25,897 bases of DNA, taken from assembly GCA_027596035.1 (NCBI GenBank), contig JADGJA010000286.1, positions 1-25,897 of the forward strand, in the 5' to 3' direction. This document shows, one piece after another, positions 11,057 to 19,195 of this stretch; the first letter of the stretch is position 1; the number at the start of each line of letters is the position of its first letter. A model generated the notes under the pieces. The model searched no databases. It was not told the DNA's origin and saw only the letters and a list, made by a program, of their open reading frames with translations. Position numbers and translations under genes: made by a program. This DNA comes from Thoreauomyces humboldtii (taxonomy: Eukaryota; Chytridiomycota; Chytridiomycetes; Spizellomycetales; Powellomycetaceae).

Positions 11057-11555
11057 GCTTGCGCTGGCAGAAGTGAGTTGATGGGATGCAGGAAGTACTT
11101 GTTGAGCTTTTAGAGTAGCGGGTGGGGTAGAGGATGTGGAGGAAGCAAGATGGAGAGGAATGCAAGCAAGCGCTATGGACTTTTGTACTGAACACAGTCC
11201 CTCGCTCGCTCAGCCTTCTTCACGGTGGTGGTGGTTGGTGGTGGCACAAGAGGGACCCCGAGAGACAGAGAGAGAGAGAGAGAGAGCCATGTCACAAACG
11301 AGGCCCCCGTCATCCATTGCAGAGAGAGAGAAGAGGGAGAGATTGTACAGTACGCGGGGCTGAGTGCGTGCGTGCCATGTTCTCTCTGTCGACTTTCTCT
11401 CGAGCCAGCACATCCTTCCCATGGCAATCGTTACCCCGGAGTCTCGGAGTACCATGTATCATAGCATCCTTCCGGCTGTGCTGGAACCTTGCCTTGAGAC
11501 TCCTTCCATGTCCCCCCCTTCCATGTTGCCAGCATAGTCTCCACCGGCATACTTC
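11057..11555. other. Intergenic region with a GA microsatellite
   Basis: This 499-bp stretch lies between the VC0807-like start (11056) and the stop of the next leftward gene (11556). A GA/CT dinucleotide run of roughly 17 bases occupies about 11270-11286, with more GA-rich sequence nearby (11258-11340). In the leftward transcript direction this is CT-rich, as in many fungal promoters. No gene is supported. Confidence 0.5.
11270..11286. repeat. GA dinucleotide microsatellite
   Basis: An uninterrupted GA repeat is preceded by a short imperfect GAGACA stretch. It lies upstream of the VC0807-like gene and probably belongs to its promoter region. Such runs vary in length between strains. Confidence 0.85.
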
Positions 11556-12693
11556 TCAGGCTGTACGGTCATGTACTTTCGCTCGTTTCAGCCTCGTCCG
11601 CCAAGTCTCCCACGCTACAACGAGCCCATCGTACACTTGCTGAGTGACAGAACTTGAAAACTTCCTGAGATACCCTTGCGTCGGCACTCGCAGCTCTTGA
11701 TAACCCTTCTGGCTGTCTTTAGGAGCGATCACTTTGTGTTCAGAGGACATCTCGCGCAGGGTTCGAGATGATCTTTCCAGATAAAACCTCCACTGCTGAG
11801 CTCGAAAGGCGCATTGTTCAACCCCACTGGGAATGCCAAGACCAAGATTCAACTTTCCCCAAAGGACGCTGCTCAAGGGAAGCACAGCGCTGCCGTGACG
11901 ATCACGATTATCGACCCTAGAGCCGGAGTTGCCCTCTCATCGCCTAAAGCCGTCCTCCAGCTGTTCCTCATCAGCCTGATCGGTATACCGAACAGACTCG
12001 CTCAGTTCATCAATATACGGGAGGATAATGCACGTCCAAATACCGATGGCAACGACGGCGACGAACTGCCTGCGTCACAAACTGGCTCTTGCCTGCGTCT
12101 TCCTCTGCAAATACCTGAAAATTGTTCGGCCGTGCGAACCCATCTCGTTTTCCGGGGAAGTTGCTCGCGCGGTTGCTCGCGGATTCACCTTCTACAAGAG
12201 CTTTGATGGATCGCTCCAGAAGGCCGCAACCTGCTCGATTCACGTCGGCGTTCCGTTCCTTGCCAACGTTGACCCGTCGTGGACCGAGGATACAACTACC
12301 TCAGTACCAAGGGATGAAGCGTTTACCCGTTGTTATCGCACACTATGACCCTGGACTACGTGTTCTGACTTGCTGACCTGCGCAAATGGTGGCGGCATTC
12401 GGAGCGTCGCGGATACGCCTCCTCCGCAGAATGCAGCCCTGATTGACCTCTGCGCACGCGTTTCCCCAGATCCTCCAAAGCGCGAGCCAGGGATGCGAAC
12501 AAGGGATCGTGGGTGATGCTGTCGGCGGGTTCGGCTGAGCGAAGCTGGGCGACCGTTTTGAGTTTTGCTCAGTCCAAGAACGTGTCAGTCAGGAAAGGCC
12601 GAAAGTTGGTGGGAGAGAGTTGGGTGGGAGGAGGAGAAGGGCTTTCGTACCTTGTATGCTGCCTGAGATGGCTTGGAGCGTGTCTTCTACCAT
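11556..12693 (-). CDS. Hypothetical protein with one probable membrane helix (middle of the model uncertain)
   Basis: I do not recognise a family. Well-supported parts on the minus strand: exon 12693-12651 (MVEDTLQAISGSIQ), an 83-bp intron, then an exon from 12567 giving KLKTVAQLRSAEPADSITHD and on to LARALEDLGKRV. Later, an exon 12065-11989 encodes FVAVVAIGIWTCIILPYIDE, a likely membrane helix. A 72-bp intron (11988-11917, donor GTATAC, acceptor CTCTAG) joins it in phase to 11916-11556, ending KRAKVHDRTA. That intron removes an in-frame TGA at 11939-11937. Between the second exon and 12065 several splice choices are possible; the frame with LLERSIKALVEGES and FARPNNFQ around 12240-12115 may be an exon. 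The C-terminal part is basic and polar. The divergent arrangement with STN1 (275 bp between starts) supports a gene here. A decayed gene is the alternative. Confidence 0.45.
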
Positions 12694-12968
12694 CGTGTTT
12701 TAGAGCTTTGAGTAGTATCGCCGCGCAAGAGAGGCATTTGGTGGGAATTTGCGGAAAGCCCAGGTGGCAAACCGGTTGGTGTATTTAGGTTGAGGAAAAC
12801 TGCGCGACATATCGGACACACGCGCACACGATTTTACGGTACCTTTATTCTTGCAGTCGGGGGTTCGGACGTAAGGCACAGCGCACGGCTGAAGGCCCAA
12901 GCCTTTCCTCCTCCGAACCTTCTGACCATTCCCATTCCCACCCTACATGTCAGTCCAAGGTTTCACCA
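12694..12968. promoter_or_regulatory. Divergent intergenic region upstream of STN1 and the hypothetical membrane protein
   Basis: The 275 bp between two divergent starts should hold both promoters. The sequence just before the STN1 start is pyrimidine-rich (CCTTTCCTCCTCC, CCATTCCCATTCCCACCC), typical of fungal 5' flanks. No defined factor site can be named with confidence. Confidence 0.4.
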
Positions 12969-14151
12969 ATGCCGAACGCAACAACGGCGCGGCCAGAGCC
13001 TCAACTACCGTCTGGGAATCTCAGCGACCTGAGAGTTCACAGAGTACTCTTCATCCGAGACCTTCTGGCCGCCAAACCAACGTGGGGTTTCCTATCTCAC
13101 CCAAAGTCCATTACAACAGCAGACCAAAAGGCGCCTGTCTTTCGATTGGGTCGATCGCTTGTTTTTCACAAAGTTCGGATATCAGGCATAGTGGTGGATG
13201 TGCCTTCGCAGGTCAGCAAAGTAGAGGACGAGCTGGTCTCGTATCTTTTGGGTAAGTCTGCTGTGCGTCCTCTGACCTCAAGCAGGACTGCACGAAGCCT
13301 AACTTACCAACGTTCAGATGATGGGACTGGCATCGCGGAAGTCCGAATGCCACGACGGCTTCAGGTGGCTTCGCACACCCGGCAGTTGGTCAAAGGGGTG
13401 CATGTGGACGTGCTTGGGCATGTCTTTACGAAGGCCGGCACAGCACCGCTTTATGTGAGATGTGATGGGTAGGATATACCCTTTTTCCTGTTTCATATCA
13501 CAAGCAGGTTCTGAACCTTTGCGATTTCAAAGGTTTAGCATAACATCCGATGTCACGACCGAACTATTGCGATCTCTCGAAACAATCCGTCTCTACCGGG
13601 AGCACTACTTCACCTTATCAACGGCGAAAGAAGCCACTACCCTCCCATCGTCCACCAAATCATCATCCATCCCAACCAAACGTCCGCCAGACGACGACGA
13701 GCCATTCGATTTCGCCACTCAGCGCGATGTGCTCGGCGGGACACGCCGTGAGTTCCCAGGCATGGCGCATGCGCCCACCACCGAGGACGACGAGTTCATG
13801 ATGGACGACATCTTCGAAGACACGGACCTCGAAGCCCTGATGGGCGCGGTGGACGCGGCCGAATCCACGGCCAGAAGCCAAGAGCGAAGCATTCCCTCGT
13901 CGCCGAAAGGTTCGCAGACCCTCCCCGCCGAGATCGAAGGGTTCCTCCGAGAAACTTCCGGCGCGACCGAGGATGTCATCTTTGTTCACTTTCCGAACGA
14001 ATCCGCGACCAGCGTCCGGAACGCCCTGGCAATTGTGAGTCGAACCCACAATCTGATCACCGTATTAACCCTTGACTGATTTCCCGTCTTTCCTCAGCTG
14101 GCGGAGCTTGGATCTGTGTATCAGATGCGAGACACCTACCATACCCTTTGA
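12969..14151 (+). CDS. STN1: STN1-like OB-fold protein (CST telomere-capping complex)
   Basis: Likely Stn1, the middle subunit of the CST complex, which binds single-stranded telomeric DNA with Ten1 and limits telomerase and C-strand loss. Exons: 12969-13251, 13318-13468, 13533-14034, 14098-14151, giving 329 residues. Residues 20-165 resemble the Stn1 OB fold: LFIRDLL, then FHKVRISGIVVDV, then SYLLDDGTGIAEVRMPRRL across intron 1, VHVDVLGHV and LYVRCDGFSITSD across intron 2. The OB domain ends near LYREHYFTL. A long acidic linker follows (DEFMMDDIFEDTDLEALMG). The C-terminal segment, from about EIEGFLRETSG to VRNALAILAELGSVYQMRDT, looks like a winged-helix module of the kind found in Stn1. A more distant RPA32-like OB protein is the main alternative. 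The ATG at 12947 is in a different frame and was not used. Confidence 0.78.
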
Positions 14152-14359
14152 TCGACGGGAGAGGAGAGCCCAAACACGAGTTGCTCGGGGCTGTTTCATT
14201 TCTGTTAATAAGATTCTGAAGTCCCTCAATGGAAATGCACTCAATATTAAAGACGGCGACGTGTGAGCCCTGCTGCACAACCCATCTTCTGTCCAAGAGC
14301 CAAGAGGCCGTAAGGCTCGGTAACGGCAGCAACGAAGGTTTTTTACTGAAATTTATTTT
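14152..14359. other. Convergent gap between STN1 and the coiled-coil locus
   Basis: About 200 bp separates the STN1 stop (14149-14151) from the apparent end of the leftward coiled-coil frames. The open minus-strand frame running from 14332 into STN1 has no coiled-coil pattern and is antisense to STN1 exon 4, so it was not taken as coding. An AT-rich stretch at 14340-14365 (TTTTTTACTGAAATTTATTTTT) may serve 3' processing. Confidence 0.4.
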
Positions 14360-15921
14360 TGTACAAGGGAGGGAGTGGAGGTGGTTTTGCTGGTGCGTCG
14401 TCTCCAGAGCTGCGAGCTTTTGCTGACTCTCCTTTTCGAGTCTTTCACGCTCTTCGTTAGAGATGCTGCGGGATCGCTCTGGGTTGCTTCACGTCGCGCT
14501 CCAATGACTGCAACTTTGTTTGTGCCGTCAACGCGGCGGCTTCCGCGGCCTCGATCTTTGCAAGACTTCTCTCAAGGTTGGTCGCGGAAGCCACGTTCTT
14601 TTCCTCTAGTTTCATACGATGACTACGCTCCTTTGCGAGATCTGCTTCACAAGGCTGGAGCTTGAGGAGATGCTTCTGGATCTTGGCTGTCGATCTCGTT
14701 TGGCGAGCCTCAAGACGTTGCACCTTGCCTCTCAACTCATCAATCTTCTCTGTCGAGATAGCCAGCTCCGCTTCTCTTTGCTCCCAGTGAATGAACAGAC
14801 CCCTTCCGAAGCGCTTCGAGGCGCCGCGTCTTCTCTCGCATGGCATTGCTCTGAAGGCTGTGTTTGCTTTGCAAAGTATCGTGATCTGCGCGAAGAGCAT
14901 TGAACTTCTCAGTCAAGAACGTCTTGCGGGTTTCCCCTTGCGCAATGTCGGATTCCAGGCTTGCGATTTTCTGGTCACGCTGCACTAGGTCTTCCTTCGA
15001 TGTTGCGATTTCACCAGCTTTCCGCTCGACCTCTGAAACGAGAGCGGAGATCCGCTCCGTCAGTTTGGACAGGTTCTCGTTGAGCATTTTCTCTAACTCT
15101 GCAGCGGAGGTCGCGGGAACGTGATGTTCTTCCTGACCGTTGGCGAGCACACCCATCTGCAGGAGTGCGTAATCGAGAGCTGAGTGGATCAGTTTGAGCT
15201 CCTCCGCGCCCCGAGACTGGTTGGCCTCAAACCAGTTCGAAGATGCTTCAGCGTGAGCTAACTGTCGTTCGAGTTCAGCTCGGTCTCGCGCCGAGGACTG
15301 CTGGAGCTCCGCGAACGCCACGTGAGCTCTTTCAACGACCGCCTGCGCGACTGTGAGGCGCGCGGAAAGCTCTTCCTGATTTTGTGACCCTGAGAGGAGT
15401 TGCGTCCCGAGGTTGTTGGTTTCTTCGCCGCGTACGAGATGTAGGGTTTCGAGGCGTTGCTGGAGTTCTTGTGCTTCGCCCTTCCGACGAGCGAGTCCTT
15501 TGGCGAGGACGTCGATGAGTTCACGACGTGCTGTGTGTGAAGCCTCTGATTCAGATAGTCGCTCGCTTGTTATCTTCAGCTTTTGTTCCAGCTTAGCGTT
15601 CGAGGATACGAGCTCCTCTTTGGCATATCTCTCCGCAGAGATCTTCGCTCCGAGTTCATGGATCTCGGTGTCCCTAGCCAGCAGTTTGGTCGAGAGGTCC
15701 GAGATCTGGTCACGGGCCACGATAGCCGTCTGCTTTTGACGTTCTTTGGCCGCCAGAGTGCACTTGAGTTCGCGCTCCATTTCCTTCAACTTGGTGGATA
15801 CTAGGTTCCGTTCTGACTGCACCAGGTCCTCCTCGAGTGAGAACGCGTTAGACGTCTCCGTTAACTACTGCAGTTCTTTTTTTGAGTTTGCTCCCTGCAG
15901 GAACGTTGCTGTTGGTGCGTC

Positions 15922-16136
15922 GCGTGCGCTGCGATCTGCGACTCCAGGACTGCGATGCGCTTGTGTGCAACATCAAGATCTTTGGAAGACATATTAAGAT
16001 GATCTTGAAGGTCCTTTGCGGCGTTGATCTCGTCAGTTAGCTGCTGCTGCTTTTTCTGGGTCTGCTCCCAACCGGGTCATTGTTGTTGTTGCGTTGCGTG
16101 CGCTGCGATCTGCGACTCCAGGACTGCGATGCGCTT
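15922..16136. repeat. 41-bp direct repeat inside the coiled-coil locus
   Basis: An identical 41-base segment occurs at 15922-15962 and 16096-16136 (start GCGTGCGCTGCG, end GATGCGCTT on the plus strand). In the leftward sense both copies encode KRIAVLESQIAAHA. Similarity continues more weakly toward lower coordinates, where the copies differ by substitutions and a stop in each. This is a tandem duplication of a unit of about 174 bp. Confidence 0.88.
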
Positions 16137-16185
16137 ATTTGAGGCGGCGTTTGAGGATTCTTCGGTTGATAAACGTCGAGCATGG

Positions 16186-16326
16186 GTGTGGCGTCCGATC
16201 CTTCTTTGTCTGCGCATTCAAGCAACGGTAGTCTACGCAACATCGTAACGTGCCGTCCTTTTTCTGCGCGAACAAGACAGCAGCGCCCCAAGGGCTCGCA
16301 GAGTGGCGAATCCACCCCTTCGAGAG
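16186..16326 (-). mobile_element. Ty3/gypsy-type reverse transcriptase fragment
   Basis: About 47 residues match the start of the reverse transcriptase domain of Ty3/gypsy retroelements. The order [20 protein letters not shown], then [17 protein letters not shown], then KKDRTPHP corresponds to the family's G.IRPS.SP.GAPVLFVKKKDG..R.CVDYR.LN..T pattern. It is fused in frame to the coiled-coil repeat [10 protein letters not shown] on its upstream side. On the other side its frame closes soon after and the coiled-coil frame resumes elsewhere. There is no protease, catalytic YxDD box, RNase H, integrase or LTR nearby, so it is a fragment and not an element able to move. Confidence 0.85.
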
Positions 16327-17480
16327 CGAAGAGGGTTGCTGAAGATCTCTGGCGAGTGGGTCACGTTCCTGATGCTGTCGGATCTGATCGTCCAGGAACT
16401 TGGTCCTTCTCGAGGCAGCCTCTAATTCCGCCAAAGGTCGCTGCAACCCTTCATTCAACTGTTTCATGATCGACAGCAAATGGTCGGCAGCAACGATCTG
16501 ATTTTCCGGTTCTTTGATGCGATTCTGCATCGCATCATGCTGTCCACGTGCCGCAAAGTTCCGCAAAGATTCTGCATCCGCAAAGTTGACGTTGATCATG
16601 TTTTGCTCGTCCACGTGGACATGGTCGAGAAGCTCCTTCATCTCTTCGTTCGGGTGTTCCTGCTGGGCTTGTTCTGCTTCGAGCTCCGACAAACGATTCT
16701 GCACGACTCGGATGGCCCCGAGTTGCGAAGAAGGTTGCTGAAGATCTCTGGCGAGCGAAGAGGGTTGCCAAGCAACGCTGTTCATCTTCTGCTCGTCCAC
16801 GTAGATATGGTCGAGAAGATCGTTCATCTCTTCGTTCGGGATTTCCCGCTGAGCTTCTTCTGCTTCGAGGTCCGATAAACGATTCTGCAAGACTCGGGTG
16901 GTCCCGAGTTGCGAAGAGGGTTGCTGAAGATCTCTGGCGAGCGACTCACGTTCATGATGCTGTCGGATCTGCTTCAGGACCTTGATCCGTCGCCGTGCAG
17001 CCCCTAATTCCGCTGAAGTTTGCTTCAACTCTTCACTTAACTGTTTCACCATCTCCATCGAATAGCCGGCAGTAACGATCTAACTTTCCAGTTCTTTGAT
17101 GCGATTCTGCATCGCCTCGTGCTGTCCACGTGCCGAATCAAGCTCGATTGCGTGGTGATCGATGCCACGCTTCGATGGCTTCGCGCGAATAGCCTCCTGA
17201 GACTCCATCTCCTTGATGAGAATCTGCAATGCAGCTTGCTCCTCGCGGGCGGAAGCGAGCTCGGTGGCTTGCGCTCGTCAGTTCCTCGTTCAGCTGCTTG
17301 ACAAGCGACTCCTCAAGATTGACAGCGTTCAAGTACTCTTCGGTATCGAAACCTTGCTGTCCATCGTTCGCCTGAGCACGGGTGGTCCCGAGTTGCGAAG
17401 AGGATTGCTGGAGGTTTTCGGCGAGCGGGTCACGTTCCTGATGGTGTCGGATCTGATCGTCCAGGACCTTGATCCGTTGC
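16322..17480. repeat. Family of internal coiled-coil repeat units
   Basis: A block carrying GCGAAGAGGGTTGCTGAAG (or close variants) followed by TCTCTGGCGAG recurs near 16327, 16727, 16912 and 17395 on the plus strand. In the leftward sense it encodes E(R/S)[15 protein letters not shown]. Two long copies (about 16600-16760 and 16790-16945) also share NEEM..LLDH..VDEQ and QNRLS.LEAE..Q. Units near 16370-16560 and 16960-17130 share [13 protein letters not shown] and KQL.E. Divergence between copies shows several rounds of duplication. Confidence 0.8.
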
Positions 17481-18096
17481 AAGGGAGCCCCTGATTCCGC
17501 CGAGGTTGGCCGCAACTCTTTGTCCAGCTGTTTCACAGGTGGTGATCGCTTTGCCGCGAGCTGATGCAAAGGGGTTTCTCACCCTGCTTCGGCGCTCTTG
17601 GCATGCTCTAGGAGAACGTTGATGAAGTCGGATGTGCCGCCCGTGTAGTTGATACCCGTTGATAGCGATTCGACGTCGTGCAGAGCCGAGACGATTGGCG
17701 GGTGTAGGGCTCCGGCGTCGGGATCCTGTGAACGTGCGGGAAGGAAAGAGAGGTCAGTTGGTGAGGGTTGGGAATCTGCTTCCCCGGGAGGAAACGAAAC
17801 TAAGGGTTTCGGGGGTTTTTTCGTCTTACCAGGCGTTGGCGTCGCCCATCATGCTCCAGATTCGAATTGGTGGGGCGGGATTCGCGGTGGTGGACGTGGT
17901 GGACTATGGCGCTGCGGCGAGAAACAGGATCAGGGACGACGAGACGGGATTCACGGGATTGACGATTCTGTTCTGCGACTATGGCGATGGTCGCATCGGC
18001 GATCTTCCTGTTTCTCGACGCCCATCGCAGACTGCTAAAAGATATGTATAAGAGTAGTACAACGCAGAGAAGTACGGGAGTGGGGAGGAGTGTCAA

Positions 18097-19195
18097 GATG
18101 AAGATAGTACGGATACAGCCAAGACCTTGAATCGGACTGTTGCTGGGGTGTAGATTCTGGAGATCAAGAGATGGGGCATGGGACGCGCGACCGCCCTTTA
18201 TATGGGGGGAACAAGAAGCGCAGCAAAATGCGTTCGAGAAATGTGGGCTTTGTCAGACAGCGCAGAATATGTCAGACAGCGCAGACAGGGGCAGTGGAGG
18301 AACGAGTCCCCGACCAGGTCGATGAAGTCTACGGATGCGCAGATAAAACCCCGAGGCCACGCCCCCCTCCATCCAGTCTTACCGGTATGTTTCTCTTGCC
18401 AAATTATCCCCGCGGACATAATCGGAACTGAATCTCCCAAACATACACTAACGGACTTCGAAAGGCACATGATCGATTATGCATAATGGTCAGCTTAGCT
18501 CCGCACAAGGTGGGATGGACGGGGAACAAAGCATTGAGAGAGGACAAGTCGAAGAAAATTTTGGGTTTTATGGTTTCTTGTCTCTGACCCTTTTGAGTTG
18601 GACGGCTAGGACAGCTAGGCATGACTTGAACGGCTAGGCATGAGGGAGGCGAAGAAGCCTGTGCTTTGTCGAGTCCTACATGTCATGTCTGCCGCCGATG
18701 ATGGCCGCTGCGGTCGATGGTGCGGCTCTTGGAAGTCTCAAGTCCAAAGATGCGTGCCAAGGATGCGGTACAGGTATAGGCGGTAGTGAACCCACTCCCC
18801 TCGGAGGGTGGGTTTCGCCACAACCCCATCACACATCTTCCCTCAAAAAGCGATCATCATCCACTCTCCACCGCTCGCTCGCTTATTACTGAATTGCCAT
18901 CGTATAACTGCACCCCCGTCTCTCGTGTGTCTCTTTCCGCTTCTCGTATATCCGATCGTTTCCCCTACGCTGGTGCCATCCCCTACTGTTACGCCTCGCC
19001 AACTGAAACAGCCCCTGCCTCCCCGCCACCACCGAGCTCAATCATCTTAACCACCGTCTCTCGTGACTGTCCAAGCTCCAGTCCTTCTCTGGCCTTCCTT
19101 GAGACCGAGCCCGAAAGGACTTTTTGAAACTCATTCGCAGGTCACCTAGTGCTTTACTTTCCACGGGGTCGAGACGAGTTAGTCGTCTTTGAGGA
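18097..19195. other. Intergenic, 1.1 kb, divergent, with small repeats
   Basis: This region lies upstream of both the leftward coiled-coil locus and the rightward MAPKK, with no supportable gene. It contains a 16-bp direct repeat (18251-18266 and 18270-18285, TGTCAGACAGCGCAGA), three copies of a CTAGG-containing motif at 18601-18640, and a GC-rich imperfect hairpin near 18789-18812 (ACCCACTCCC / GGAGGGTGGGT). From about 18900 to 19190 the sequence is C/T-rich and resembles a fungal promoter and 5' UTR for the MAPKK. Confidence 0.5.
18251..18285. repeat. 16-bp tandem direct repeat
   Basis: TGTCAGACAGCGCAGA occurs twice, separated by three bases (ATA). It lies in non-coding sequence upstream of the coiled-coil locus. 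It may be a simple duplication or a paired protein-binding site; nothing in the sequence decides between these. Confidence 0.8.

Larger units (their letters stand above)
14360..18096 (-). pseudogene. Decayed repeat-rich coiled-coil gene (possible N-terminal membrane anchor)
   Basis: A long leftward locus of heptad-rich sequence that I cannot assign to a family. Possible start at 18096, with hydrophobic LLCVVLLLYISF. Donor GTAAGAC then joins in phase to DPDAGALHPPIVSALHDVES (about 17727-17596). Then come units sharing [36 protein letters not shown] and VKQLNEEL (17570-16330), a reverse-transcriptase piece (16326-16186), two KRIAVLESQIAAHAT units, an intact 360-residue coiled coil (15822-14740), and more coil down to about 14360 (ERERLEKESQQKLAALE). 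The reading is broken by a frameshift near 17268-17276, TAG at 17082-17080, TGA at 16079-16077, TAG at 15867-15865 with a shift in a nearby A run, and frame changes near 14790 and 14490. Some breaks, such as those near 17595, 14790 and 14490, could be introns. The intact segments mean recent decay or a misread live gene remains possible. Confidence 0.55.

Noticed and set aside
11814..12206. Plus-strand open frame of 130 codons with a hydrophobic stretch
   Set aside because: It is antisense to the better-supported minus-strand exons, has no splice or family support, and its hydrophobic stretch mirrors an acidic/polar frame on the other strand.
14057..14332. Minus-strand open frame continuing from the coiled-coil locus into STN1
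   Set aside because: Heptad pattern is lost and the frame is antisense to STN1 exon 4, so it is read-through of non-coding sequence.
16186..16326. Full-length LTR retrotransposon
   Set aside because: Only the first part of the RT domain is present. No YxDD box, RNase H, integrase, primer-binding site or LTR pair is found within the window.
15865..17082. Possible reassignment of TAG to Gln in this organism
   Set aside because: Two TAGs replace Gln in the coiled-coil repeats, but the EBP1 and secreted-protein genes end normally on TAG and other genes contain no internal TAG. Mutation in decaying repeats is simpler.
15922..17480. CRISPR-like array
   Set aside because: The repeats are diverged protein-coding units of a fungal gene with no regular spacers or palindromic repeats; CRISPR arrays are not expected in nuclear fungal DNA.
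18178..18486. Overlapping plus-strand frames of 60-100 codons in the 18 kb intergenic region
   Set aside because: Three overlapping frames with no motif, crossing a direct repeat; none stands out as coding.
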